DNA from: an uncultured Myxococcales bacterium
GTDB lineage: Bacteria > Myxococcota_A > Polyangia > Polyangiales > Polyangiaceae
DNA: 52,713 nucleotides
Assembly: GCA_937872925.1 (NCBI GenBank)
Contig: CALMUT010000222.1
Coordinates: 1-52,713 of the forward strand
Direction of reading: 5' to 3'
In this document: in pieces, positions 7,026 to 15,951 of the stretch
How the letters are laid out: the number at the start of each line of letters is the position of its first letter
Position numbering within the stretch: position 1 is the first letter of the stretch
Made by a program: the position numbers and the translations under genes
The notes under the pieces: model-generated
Database searches by the model: none
What the model was told of the DNA's origin: nothing
The model's input: only the letters and a program-made list of their open reading frames with translations

Positions 7026-8899
7026 TGTACGGTGATACCGCGCGCCGCAAGCAGCTCGGACAGGGCCGGCTTGAGCTGTTCGGACGCTTGGGGGTACGCC
7101 GAACGTGCCAGTTCAAAGAAGCGGTTGCCGCGGCTCGTCTTCAGCGAGGAAGTCACGGCTGACTTTTCCTCGCCGCTACCGAATTCCAGGACACCCAGCA
7201 ATAGCTCCGCGGCGTCGACCACGTCGATGCGACAGAGCGCCCGGAGTGCCGAAACCCGCGCGTCGTTTTGGGCGGCCGTGCGGTAGATCCGCGCCAGTGG
7301 TTCAAAGGCATGATCAAAGCGCAAACGCTCTAGTGCATCGATGGCTTCCCGAACCACCGGCACATGCTCATCTGCCAGCGCGCGCTCCAGGGTGACAAAG
7401 GTGCGTTTGTAGAAGTAGCGGGAAAGCGCCTGCACCGCGCTGAGTCGCACATCGGCGCTCTTGCTTTGGTACAGCAGTTCCAAGGGCGACAAGATTTGGT
7501 ACAGCCCGACCCCCGCGAGGTAGTGCGCGACGATGACCTGGGCTTGCGGCTTCTCGCTCGGCGTCGCGCCTTCCTCGGCCAGCCCAGCAAGCCTGCCCAA
7601 GAGTGCGGAGCGCCGCATGATGCGCTCGTCGGCCTCTTCCGGATCCAAAAGCACGTCCGCACAAGCTTCTGCCGCACTGCCGCGTTCTTCCCACTCGATC
7701 AAGTCCACGTGCCAAACGTCCGGCGGCCCCACGTGCTGGCCCACGCGATCTTCCAGGGCTTCGACGGCCTGATTCGGATCTGTGAGTTTTGCGTAGCGCT
7801 TGGCGGCGCGCGCGTAGTGCTCGCGTCGGGATGGCTCCCTGGCGATTTCAGAGAGCTTTGAGTACAGGGAGCCGACCCGGGAATAGTGACCCGCCTCCGC
7901 ACACGCCAGCAAACTTGCGACCAATGCGTTTTCCGCGAGCTGCGCTGGGCCTTTGCGCTTGAGGGTCGCGTCGGCAACTTGGGACCACAGCTCGGCTTGC
8001 TTGAGGACTCCCGACGAAGCCACGCGTCCGAGCCCCTGGCGGCGCGCGTAGTCTGTCATCTCGCGCGCCAATGTGGCGGCGGCGGAAAGCTCGCCAGACT
8101 TTTCGGCCAGGCGCAGGGTGTGCGCTTGGAGGCGCAGAGCGTGATAGCGCAAATTGTCTTCGCTCAAAATGCGCACGGCGTTCACTGCACCCTCCAGCAC
8201 GTGCTCGAAAGTACCTGACATCTCGCCGACGGCGATCAGCACATGGTAGCAATCGAAAGCCCGCTCCCGCAGCCCGGCGGACTCGTAGCGGTCTGCCGCC
8301 TCTTCCAAGCGGTGCACCGCTGCAACGATGGACTCCTGTTCGCCGCGGGCGTCCCCCAGCTTCCGCGCCATGCGCGCGATGTTAAAATGCGCGAGCCCGG
8401 TTGCGTAGCTGTCGCGCTCCGTGCCGATGCGCGCCGCCAGGCGCGACCACAGGGAACGTGCGAGCTTGAACTCGCCGGCGTGCTCGTAGTGCAAGGCACT
8501 GCGCACGAGGAGCTCCCCGCTTTCGAGCTCTTGAGCGGCGGCACGGTGCATTTCGACGGCGCGCGCCGGGCTTTCGTGGGCCCACGCAGCGTAGCTGCGG
8601 GCTCGGTCCACGGGCGGAACGTTGGGCATCAAGCGCTGGATGCGCGGGTTGTCTCGCAAATACCAAGCGACGGAAAGCGCATAGCGCGGCTCGCGCATTG
8701 CTTCGAAGGTGTCGGCTAAGTGCACCGCTGCTTCGCGATAGACCTCCTCGCGGCTGTGGGTGGCCGAGATCCCCGAGAGCAGCATGCGTGCGGCATCGTC
8801 GTAGCGTTTGCTGCGCAACTGCGTGCGCCCGCGGTTGATGCGGTCCTCGATGGAGAACTCGGTTTGCATGTCGGCGAACCAGCTGAGCGGCTTAGCCAT
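7022..8899 (-). CDS. Helical (TPR-like) and HEAT-repeat protein
   Basis: A 625-residue cytosolic protein made almost entirely of amphipathic helices. Residues about 15-420 read as degenerate TPR-like helical pairs rich in Ala, Arg and Glu. Residues about 470-610 fit HEAT-type repeats (VRLSAVQALSRYF, VPVVREAIDALERL, ARVSALRALCRI). No catalytic motif. It overlaps the VWA gene by 8 bp upstream and the glycosidase gene by 4 bp downstream, so the three are translated as a set; a scaffold role for the VWA protein is an inference from this arrangement. Confidence 0.75.
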   Translation of the reverse strand: MAKPLSWFADMQTEFSIEDRINRGRTQLRSKRYDDAARMLLSGISATHSREEVYREAAVHLADTFEAMREPRYALSVAWYLRDNPRIQRLMPNVPPVDRARSYAAWAHESPARAVEMHRAAAQELESGELLVRSALHYEHAGEFKLARSLWSRLAARIGTERDSYATGLAHFNIARMARKLGDARGEQESIVAAVHRLEEAADRYESAGLRERAFDCYHVLIAVGEMSGTFEHVLEGAVNAVRILSEDNLRYHALRLQAHTLRLAEKSGELSAAATLAREMTDYARRQGLGRVASSGVLKQAELWSQVADATLKRKGPAQLAENALVASLLACAEAGHYSRVGSLYSKLSEIAREPSRREHYARAAKRYAKLTDPNQAVEALEDRVGQHVGPPDVWHVDLIEWEERGSAAEACADVLLDPEEADERIMRRSALLGRLAGLAEEGATPSEKPQAQVIVAHYLAGVGLYQILSPLELLYQSKSADVRLSAVQALSRYFYKRTFVTLERALADEHVPVVREAIDALERLRFDHAFEPLARIYRTAAQNDARVSALRALCRIDVVDAAELLLGVLEFGSGEEKSAVTSSLKTSRGNRFFELARSAYPQASEQLKPALSELLAARGITVQ

Positions 8900-10415
8900 G
8901 GCGCACCGCGCTCCGCCGCCAACGCGTGCTGTCTGGAGCCGCGCCGTGCATGGACTTGTCGTCGACGACCGGTTGCACGGGCGTACGCGGTACGGAGTCG
9001 TCCAAGATGCGGTGTGCTTCGCGCTTGCGTTCGCTGCCAGAGCCGAGGGAAGCCTGGTCCACTACGTAGTGGGTCGCGAGTAGATCCAGATAGTCAAGAT
9101 TGAGCCGCCCGCCCGAGGGCATCATGAAGACCCCGCTGATCTTTGCGCGCGCGGCAATGGCGGCAACGGTCTCCCGGGGGATGTACAGGGAGCCGTGAGT
9201 AAAGAGGTGCACGACCGGCTCCCGAACATCCCGAGCGGACTGCAGCTCCAAAGAACGCTGGAAGTCGGCAAAGACACGCACCGGGTTGCGTCCGTGCTCT
9301 CCTTTGAAGCTGAGCAAGTACGCGATTGGCAATTGTCCGCCGCGTGCCGATTGGGCCTCGTACAGCCGCGAATCGAAGAAGCGGAAACACACGTCCTCTC
9401 CTGAGAGCAGCAGCTTTTTCGACACGGCGATCGCCATGCCGCGCGCAAAGGTCGCGCGCTCTCCTCGCATGGAGGCGGAAGCGTCAATCAGTACGTGGTG
9501 TAGACGGCTCGCGTCATCCCGGGCCTGCTCACGGGAGTAATACAGCACCTCGTCGTCGGCCATGCGCCGCATCAGCTCGGCTTCGTCCCAAGCGAGCTCC
9601 GTGAGCACGAGGCTGTCGATGCTGCCCTTGCGGGCTAGGCCGGCATAGCCAAACGCCGAGTAGGTGCTGGCGCCGGGGCGCGTCTTGGTCTCGAGCACGC
9701 TGGGCAGTATCTCCAAAGAAAAGTCCACCACGTCGTTGGCTTCCGGTGCGTCCAGGGCGGCCAGAATATCGACTTGGGTCAAGGCGCCCTCGGAGGCATT
9801 GCCACCCAGCATGCCGAAGAGCTGCAGCGTGTCGAGATCCAGAGCGTCGATCAGCGTCAGCACGAACAGTCGCGCTTTGACCAGTTCGATCAGGGCGCGC
9901 ACATCGAAGGTGCGTCGAACGGAGGTGAACAAACTCGGCAGCTGCGCCTCGACTGCCTCGAGCAAACTGGCGTCGTAAGGCACGCCGTTTACGTACGCTG
10001 CCGCGGTGGGAATGCGCGCCGCGACGGTGCCGAGCAAACGCGCCAACAGGACCACGACGATGTCGTCGCTGAGGCGCAACGTGCGCGAGCGCTGAGCGGC
10101 CTCGCTGGCCGCGACGTCGGATATCAGCGCCGAATACTGATCGAAGACCCTGGGGTCCTCGCCGCTCTGAGTCAGCACCTGGGCGCCGTCGGTGCGCGGG
10201 CCCAGGCTGAGTTGTTCGTTGGAAGATGCGAGCAACAGTCCCAAATCGTGCACCAAACACAGGGGCACGCGCACGCCGAGACGATCGAGGTCGCGGTGCC
10301 AGCGTAGTGCGCGCAGCGCCATGCTTGCGGCGTGCGGTCGCACGACGGACAGCGCCAAGGACCCGATCGGCCCGGCGACGGAGGAGTCCCGGGCAAGCTC
10401 AGCGGGCACGGCCAT
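8892..10415 (-). CDS. VWA-domain protein
   Basis: 507 residues. A C-terminal von Willebrand factor A domain starts near residue 305 with a complete MIDAS core, LIDASASMRGE (D311, S313, S315), followed by KKLLLSGEDVCFRFF and VVHLFTHGSLY. Residues 1-300 form a mixed helical region without a recognised motif. No signal peptide, so it acts in the cytosol. The context is an operon: 9 nt after ndh and overlapping the helical-repeat gene by 8 bp. Cytosolic VWA proteins often work with an AAA+ ATPase of the MoxR type, but none is encoded nearby. Confidence 0.8.
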   Translation of the reverse strand: MAVPAELARDSSVAGPIGSLALSVVRPHAASMALRALRWHRDLDRLGVRVPLCLVHDLGLLLASSNEQLSLGPRTDGAQVLTQSGEDPRVFDQYSALISDVAASEAAQRSRTLRLSDDIVVVLLARLLGTVAARIPTAAAYVNGVPYDASLLEAVEAQLPSLFTSVRRTFDVRALIELVKARLFVLTLIDALDLDTLQLFGMLGGNASEGALTQVDILAALDAPEANDVVDFSLEILPSVLETKTRPGASTYSAFGYAGLARKGSIDSLVLTELAWDEAELMRRMADDEVLYYSREQARDDASRLHHVLIDASASMRGERATFARGMAIAVSKKLLLSGEDVCFRFFDSRLYEAQSARGGQLPIAYLLSFKGEHGRNPVRVFADFQRSLELQSARDVREPVVHLFTHGSLYIPRETVAAIAARAKISGVFMMPSGGRLNLDYLDLLATHYVVDQASLGSGSERKREAHRILDDSVPRTPVQPVVDDKSMHGAAPDSTRWRRSAVRHG

Positions 10416-10424
10416 GGCCGAACG

Positions 10425-11831
10425 TTACCCGACGCGGGGCTGGCCTGCGACCCCGTCGGCAGCTCTGCCCGGCGTGGCGTCCGCTTCGGGCCCGGTTCCC
10501 TCGCCGCTTGGGGGCAACGGCGCCGCCAAGCGCTCGGCCAGCTCCCATGGACGCTGCCCGGTGATCAAGCGCGCGCCGCGTCGGTAGCTGATGTAGCTCC
10601 AGAACCAGTTCAGGAGCACGCTCACCCGATTGCGGAAGTCGATCAGGAACCAGATGTGCACGAAGAGCCACGCTAGCCACGCCAAGAATCCCGTCAGCCG
10701 CAAGCGGCCGCCCCAGGTCTGCGCAACAGCCCGGCTCCGGCCGATGGTCGCCATGATGCCTTTGTCGACGTAGACAAACGGTGTCGTTGGTTTTCCGCGC
10801 GCACGCCGGAGGATGCACTCGGCTACGTGGCGGCCTTGTTGCGCAGCGACGGGCGCCAATCCTGGCAGTGGGTCGCGCTCGCCTTCGGGCACGAACCGCA
10901 CCACGTCGCCGATGGCGAATACCTCGGGATAACCCCTGAGACTGCAGTCGGGTTCTACCAAGATGCGGTCCGAGGCGTCGAGTTCCACTCCGGCACATGC
11001 CGCAAGCTCCACCCCGCGCACGCCGGCGGTCCAGATCACCGTGGCGCTTTCCAGGCGCTCTTCTCCGTTTTCACCCATGCGCACGCCGCGCGCGCTGATG
11101 TCCGTAACGCTGCGTTTCAACAGAACCTCGACGCCCAGCTCTTCGAGCTGTGCCTTGGCGCGTTCTTGTAGCTTCTCGCCGAAGGCTCCGGGCAGAAGCC
11201 GCTCTGCGCGCTCGACCAACACCACGCGCGCCTCTTTGGGGTCAATGGCACGGAAATCGTCCGCCAATACCGTGCGCGACAGGTCGCTCAGCGCTCCCGC
11301 CAGTTCGACGCCCGTGGCGCCGCCGCCGATGATCACGAAGCAAAGCAGTCTTCGTCGGGTGACTTCGTCGGGCTCACGCTCGGCAGCTTCAAACGCGCAC
11401 AGCACCCGACGGCGGATCTCCAGCGCTTCGTCTACGGTCTTCAGCCCCAATGCGTAGCGGCCAAAGGTGCTGTCCTTGCCGAAGAAGTTCGTCTTCGCGC
11501 CGACGGCGAGCACGAGGGTGTCGAAATGGAGACGGCTGCCGTCGTCCAGGCTGAGGCTACGCGCGTCGAGATCCAGGTCTTGTACTTCTGCGAGTAGCAC
11601 GCGCACATTGGGCTGATCGCGCAGCACGCGGCGAATCGGGACCGCGATGTCGGCAGGCGACAGCCCGGCCATCGCCACTTGATACAGTAGCGGTTGGAAT
11701 AGGTGGTGGTTGGCGCGATCCACCAACACGATTTCCGCGTCGAAATCCGACAACCCGCGCGCTGTGGCCAGACCACCGAAGCCGCCGCCCACGATCACCA
11801 CCCGTGGCCGGGACACTGCAGAAGCCGCCAC
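10425..11831 (-). CDS. ndh: Type II NADH:quinone oxidoreductase (NDH-2)
   Basis: 468 residues. The FAD-binding site is VVIVGGGFGGLATARGL near the N-terminus; the NADH-binding site is FVIIGGGATGVELAGAL in the middle, and the second FAD motif is EVFAIGD. LFQPLLYQVA is typical of NDH-2. After the catalytic core a hydrophobic segment (FLAWLAWLFVHIWFLIDF) should bind the membrane, as in NDH-2 enzymes with a C-terminal anchor. The last 40 residues are Pro/Gly-rich and unusual. It oxidises NADH and reduces quinone without pumping protons. Start is GTG, 4 nt after the aldo/keto reductase stop; an in-frame GTG 15 nt downstream is an alternative. Confidence 0.93.
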   Translation of the reverse strand: MAASAVSRPRVVIVGGGFGGLATARGLSDFDAEIVLVDRANHHLFQPLLYQVAMAGLSPADIAVPIRRVLRDQPNVRVLLAEVQDLDLDARSLSLDDGSRLHFDTLVLAVGAKTNFFGKDSTFGRYALGLKTVDEALEIRRRVLCAFEAAEREPDEVTRRRLLCFVIIGGGATGVELAGALSDLSRTVLADDFRAIDPKEARVVLVERAERLLPGAFGEKLQERAKAQLEELGVEVLLKRSVTDISARGVRMGENGEERLESATVIWTAGVRGVELAACAGVELDASDRILVEPDCSLRGYPEVFAIGDVVRFVPEGERDPLPGLAPVAAQQGRHVAECILRRARGKPTTPFVYVDKGIMATIGRSRAVAQTWGGRLRLTGFLAWLAWLFVHIWFLIDFRNRVSVLLNWFWSYISYRRGARLITGQRPWELAERLAAPLPPSGEGTGPEADATPGRAADGVAGQPRVG

Positions 11832-11835
11832 GACC

Positions 11836-12696
11836 TCAGCTACCCATCGCGGCCTCGATCGCGAGAATGTCGTCGCGACCGAGATTCAAATCCGCCGCAT
11901 TTGCGCTGCCAGTGATGCTCTCGGGGCGACGAGCGCCGACGATAGGGATGGCCACGGGGCTTTTTGCGAGCATCCATGCCAGTACGAGCTCGTAGACACT
12001 GACCTTGCGGCGTCGGGCCTCGTCGGAAAGCCTGCCGACGCGGGAGAGCAGGGGCGCCCCACGGGTGCCGCCGAAGGGTGAGTAGGCCAAGAACGCGATC
12101 TGATGCTTGGCGCAGTAGTCCAGGACGCCGTCTTTCTCTGCGGAGCGGTCGTCGACGTTCCAACGGTTTTGCACGCTGACGATGGGCACGATCCCGCGCG
12201 CTTTTTCGATCTCAGCGACGCTAACGTTAGACAGTCCGACGCGCTCGACCTTGCCCTCTTTCACCAGTTCCGCCAGGGCGCCGACGCTGTCCTCGAAAGG
12301 CACGTGATTGTCCGGCGCATGCAGCTGTAGCAATGCCAAGCGCTCCACACCGAGTGCGGCGAGGCTGGATTCGGCGGCGGCCTTCAGCACTTCCGGCCGG
12401 CCGTCCACCGTCCAGGCGCCCCCCGGCCGGCGGCACGCGCACTTCGTTGCTACCAGCACGTCTTCTTTGCGGTCCGCCAGCAGCGTACGCAGCAGTGCCT
12501 CGTTGTGATTGAAGTCGCGATCGTCCGTGCAGTAGGCGTCAGCCGTGTCGATCAGGGTGATGCCCGCGTCGAGGGCTGCATGCACCGTTGCCATGGCTTG
12601 GTCTTCGGGAGGCTTGCCGCTGATCGAGAGCAGCATCCCGCCAAAGGCGATCGCGCTCACTTCTGTACCGTCGCCGCCCAATTTGCGGGTTTTCAT
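11836..12696 (-). CDS. Aldo/keto reductase
   Basis: A (beta/alpha)8 NADPH-dependent oxidoreductase of 286 residues. Catalytic residues can be placed: Asp and Tyr in LIDTADAYC, Lys in VATKCAC and His in LLQLHAPD. VSVQNRWNV and IPIVGARRPESI fit the cofactor-binding half. The ATG at 12696 matches the family N-terminus (KTRKLGGDGTEVSAIAFGG); an upstream in-frame start at 12732 would add 12 residues. It is the first gene of the leftward run that continues into ndh 4 nt later. Substrate unknown. Confidence 0.88.
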   Translation of the reverse strand: MKTRKLGGDGTEVSAIAFGGMLLSISGKPPEDQAMATVHAALDAGITLIDTADAYCTDDRDFNHNEALLRTLLADRKEDVLVATKCACRRPGGAWTVDGRPEVLKAAAESSLAALGVERLALLQLHAPDNHVPFEDSVGALAELVKEGKVERVGLSNVSVAEIEKARGIVPIVSVQNRWNVDDRSAEKDGVLDYCAKHQIAFLAYSPFGGTRGAPLLSRVGRLSDEARRRKVSVYELVLAWMLAKSPVAIPIVGARRPESITGSANAADLNLGRDDILAIEAAMGS

Positions 12697-12814
12697 GCGT
12701 GCACCATGCTGCTTCGAGACCGCAGCGAGCATAGCCTCTATTTCGCAGCTCCGTGTCGGCCCCCGGGCCGTGAGGATCCGAGATCAGCCTCTGCGTGCTA
12801 AAACGTGGGTTGGG
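12697..12814. promoter_or_regulatory. Divergent promoter region, reductase / glycosidase
   Basis: These 118 bases separate the leftward aldo/keto reductase operon from the rightward MYXO-CTERM glycosidase and must contain at least one promoter for each direction. I see no convincing -35/-10 pair or palindrome. Confidence 0.35.
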
Positions 12815-14524
12815 ATGCGCCGCTTTTTTTTGATCGCCACGGGTGTCCAGCTCTGGGTCGGGCAGCTCGCCGCAGCGCCGGCGCCCGGCACACTCTCGGA
12901 GCCGATCCCGGTGGACACGCTGCCCTATGCGCTGAAGCTGAGCACCGCTGACGCTCCGTCGAGCAACATCGACCGCTACTCCTGCGCGTCGAGCATCGAC
13001 GAATCCGGCCCCGAGCGCGTCTTTCGATTCGAGCTACCCGCGGCAGCCAGAGTGTCCGCGTGGGTCGAGGAATCCGGGTCCGTCGACGTCGACGTGCACC
13101 TGCTCACGGACTTGAACGTGACCGCGGGGCAAGCGACGGGTTGCGTGAGTCGCGGCAATCGCATTGCAGAAGCTGAGATGAGCGCGGGCACGGGTTACGT
13201 TGTGGTCGACACTTTTGACGGCGCAGCTCAAGCCGGTACGTTTGTTCTGCGGTTGTATGCCATCGGTGACGGATGGGTGGAGCAAGTGGTTGCAGAAGGC
13301 GTACGCTGGCGCTCGCGTCGCTATGCCGATCAAAGTGGTGGCGCGCAGGTCGTGCACCTGATGGCGCTCGACCTGAGCGCCCCGGGCCTACGCATTGAGG
13401 CGCACGCAGCGACGGGCTGCCAAACGGTGCAGACTATCGGCGAGGCACTTGGCGCGACCGCTGGCGTCAACGGGGGCTACTTCGGTCTCGGTGGTGGGTG
13501 CCCGCCCGTATCGCTACTCAAGAGCGGGGGAACCCTCGTTGGCACCAACAGTCAGTCGCGAGGCGCATTCGGCATCGGCCCGTCTGGGGCACCCCTGATT
13601 GACGTGGTGGCCAAGGGGGCGGATTGGCCCGCCGCGTCCGAAGCCCACGGTGGCGGGCCAGTGCTCGTCAAACAGGGCAAGGCCACCACCGCCAGCGACT
13701 GGGCCGCGGAGAACTTCACCAGCTCGAATTTCAACGGACCGAATCCACGAACCTGGGCTGGGGTCGATTCGAGCGGCGCCGTCCTGCTTGGCACCGTTGA
13801 CGGCCGCCGGGGCAATGCGGCGGGCATGTCTTTGGGCGCTCTGGGCGGCTGGATCGCGTCGAGCGAAGTTGGCGGCGTGGAAGCGGTCAACCTGGACGGT
13901 GGCGGCTCCAGCACGCTCTGGATCGCAGGTGCCACACCGAACGGTGTCGTGAACTACCCGTCGGACAATTCCAACGCCGAAGAGCCCACACATTCCGGCT
14001 CGCGCGCCTGCAGCGGCGGCATGTTCGTTTTCGCGCCGCCCTACAACCATCCGCCACGATTCCAGACCCAACCCGACACGAACGCGAGCGTAGGGGTCCA
14101 GTATGTGTACGACGCGGACGCACTGGATTTGAACGTGGACGATGTGCTGAGCTTTGCGCTCTTGGGATCCCCAAGCAATATGACGGTGGACGCTGTCAGT
14201 GGGGAGGTGCGCTGGACGCCTGTTGAAACGGATCCACCAAACGTCAACGTGCGCTTGGTGGTCAGTGATAACGCCGGAGCAGACACCGAACAGGCCTTCA
14301 CCCTGTCCGTCGCCGGCGGACTCGGCGATCCGGATGCCGGCGCCGGAGCAGCGCCGGGGGACGCGGGCAGCGCTGGGGCGACGGCACGGCCCGGGGGTGG
14401 TGGCGATGACTCGGGCTGTGCTTGCCGCAGTGCGCCGAGTTCGTCGTCCTGGCCTGCGGGCGTGTGGTGGCTGGCAGCCGCGGCGTGGTGTTTTCGCCGG
14501 CGCCGCCGATCCGCGCTGGACTAA
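12815..14524 (+). CDS. Exported phosphodiester glycosidase with MYXO-CTERM anchor
   Basis: 569 residues from the ATG at 12815, where a signal peptide begins (RRFFLIATGVQLWVGQLAAA). Residues about 20-155 form a beta-rich domain, about 160-410 a NAGPA-type phosphodiester glycosidase domain (AGVNGGYFGLGGGCPP and EAVNLDGGGSSTLW are hallmark blocks), and about 420-510 an immunoglobulin/cadherin-like domain (PPRFQTQPDTNASVGVQY; VNVRLVVSDNAG). The end has a Gly/Ala/Asp linker, CxC, a hydrophobic helix and RRRRR, which is the MYXO-CTERM surface-sorting signal. The frame is open back to 12545, but that part is antisense to the reductase. Likely displayed on the cell surface. Confidence 0.85.
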   Translation: MRRFFLIATGVQLWVGQLAAAPAPGTLSEPIPVDTLPYALKLSTADAPSSNIDRYSCASSIDESGPERVFRFELPAAARVSAWVEESGSVDVDVHLLTDLNVTAGQATGCVSRGNRIAEAEMSAGTGYVVVDTFDGAAQAGTFVLRLYAIGDGWVEQVVAEGVRWRSRRYADQSGGAQVVHLMALDLSAPGLRIEAHAATGCQTVQTIGEALGATAGVNGGYFGLGGGCPPVSLLKSGGTLVGTNSQSRGAFGIGPSGAPLIDVVAKGADWPAASEAHGGGPVLVKQGKATTASDWAAENFTSSNFNGPNPRTWAGVDSSGAVLLGTVDGRRGNAAGMSLGALGGWIASSEVGGVEAVNLDGGGSSTLWIAGATPNGVVNYPSDNSNAEEPTHSGSRACSGGMFVFAPPYNHPPRFQTQPDTNASVGVQYVYDADALDLNVDDVLSFALLGSPSNMTVDAVSGEVRWTPVETDPPNVNVRLVVSDNAGADTEQAFTLSVAGGLGDPDAGAGAAPGDAGSAGATARPGGGGDDSGCACRSAPSSSSWPAGVWWLAAAAWCFRRRRRSALD

Positions 14525-15312
14525 GTGGCGCTGGGCTCCTGGTGGCCCGACTTCCAGAAAAAGCCGCGCTCGCGCCGATCGGATCGGAATGCGTCGAGGG
14601 CTTCGAAGTCGAGAGCGAAGCGTTGGGCGACTGCAGAGCCCAGCGGCGCGAACAGCCGGTCAGCGTCGATCTGGGTCGGATCTGCAAAGCCACCGACGCC
14701 GCTGGCACGAAGCATCGGCAGTTCGGAGTTGTGTGCCCAGTCGCTCACGCCCACAAAGGTCCCCAACTCGTATGCGCGACTGACGCACAGGTGACGCCAG
14801 AGCTTCTGCGAGTATTCCGGAGAGTCTTTCCGACTGACGCTCAGGGCGGGCACGACGATCAGATCAGGCTGCTGGGCGGAGGCCAGCACCAGATCCGAAA
14901 ACCAGAAGTCCGCGCAGATGAACACCAGGATGCGTCGCCCGTCGATCACGAAGTTGCCGAGGTGGTCCCCCGGCTGGGCGAAGCGCCGCTCGTCGGCGTA
15001 GGGGCGCAGCTTGTCGTAATGGCCAAGCAGTTGCCCGCTCGGCGCCGCAAGGACTCCGCGGTGCACGGTGCGCTCTCCCTCCTTTCGATGCTGCGAGCCT
15101 GCAAACAAGTAGCAGCCCAGAGCCCGCGCCATGGTGCTCGCGGCCTGGTCGTAGGCCTCACCGTCTGCAGATAGAAATATCCGCTCTGGCAGAACGACGA
15201 GATCGCCAGCGCAGGACTTGATGCCCGCCGCTGCCAGGGCCTGGTGGACTGCCGCCAGATTGTCCGCTTCGGGCAGGTACGAGAGCTGCGGTTGCAGCAG
15301 AACGAGGCGCAT
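14521..15312 (-). CDS. Carbon-nitrogen hydrolase (nitrilase superfamily)
   Basis: 263 residues with the Glu-Lys-Cys triad of the nitrilase superfamily: Glu in VVLPERIF, Lys in YDKLRPYADE and Cys in FICADFWFSDL. It hydrolyses an amide or nitrile, substrate unknown. The ATG at 15312 opens with the expected beta strand (MRLVLLQPQLSYL); the frame extends to 15378, but those 22 residues are Pro/Arg-rich and overlap the divergent gene. The stop overlaps the end of the convergent glycosidase gene by 4 bp, so no terminator fits between them. Confidence 0.87.
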   Translation of the reverse strand: MRLVLLQPQLSYLPEADNLAAVHQALAAAGIKSCAGDLVVLPERIFLSADGEAYDQAASTMARALGCYLFAGSQHRKEGERTVHRGVLAAPSGQLLGHYDKLRPYADERRFAQPGDHLGNFVIDGRRILVFICADFWFSDLVLASAQQPDLIVVPALSVSRKDSPEYSQKLWRHLCVSRAYELGTFVGVSDWAHNSELPMLRASGVGGFADPTQIDADRLFAPLGSAVAQRFALDFEALDAFRSDRRERGFFWKSGHQEPSAT

Positions 15313-15376
15313 GCCGGGGTTGGTAGCACGCCGCGCTGGCGTCGGATGCTTCTCGGGAGCAGGATCCGGGGGCGGC

Positions 15377-15910
15377 ATGCTGCACTGGGTTTTTGCCTAC
15401 GGCTCAAATATGGATCTCGACGATGTCGAGCGCTGGTGCCACGAGCGCGGTCACGAGCCGATCCGGATCCTAGACGCGCAGGTCGCCGAGCTGCCGGGAT
15501 TTGCCCTGGCGTGGAACTACTACTCAGACGCGCGCCAAGGCGCGGCCGCCAACGTGGAGGAGAGGGCTGGTCGCTCACTGCCGGGCCTGGTGCTCCAAGT
15601 CAGTGCCACGGGTTTGGGTGTGTTGGATCGCAAAGAAGGCCACCCAAAGCGCTACCGACGTCGCTTGTTGCGCGTCGTCACAGCGAAGGAGTCCGCGCCA
15701 AGCCCTCCGAGGGCGTTTGGGGAGTCTGGAGCCGCCCGCGCTCCGGATGCGGCAGCTATGGACGCTTGGGTGTACCAAGTGCAGCCGGAGTTCCTTCGGC
15801 CGCAGCCGCAACATCCCACATCCACATACGTGAACATCATGCTGCGTGCCGCAGAGCGTCACGGGTTTCCGGGCTGGTACCTGCGTGAACTCCGGGCGCT
15901 GTTGCGCTGA
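15377..15910 (+). CDS. Gamma-glutamylcyclotransferase-like protein
   Basis: 177 residues. WVFAYGSNMDLDDVERW is the substrate-binding signature of the GGCT/AIG2 fold (YGSN loop). GLVLQVSATGLGVLDRKEGHPKRYRR contains the conserved Asp-x-x-Glu-Gly of family members, the Glu being the likely general acid/base. It may release 5-oxoproline from gamma-glutamyl compounds; relatives exist with other or unknown activity. The start at 15377 is preceded by GGGGGCGG, and the gene diverges from the nitrilase-family gene with only 64 bp between starts. Confidence 0.8.
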   Translation: MLHWVFAYGSNMDLDDVERWCHERGHEPIRILDAQVAELPGFALAWNYYSDARQGAAANVEERAGRSLPGLVLQVSATGLGVLDRKEGHPKRYRRRLLRVVTAKESAPSPPRAFGESGAARAPDAAAMDAWVYQVQPEFLRPQPQHPTSTYVNIMLRAAERHGFPGWYLRELRALLR

Positions 15911-15951
15911 GCCTGGCCCGGCCTAGCTGTTTCAGCTACCCTGTGCGCCAC

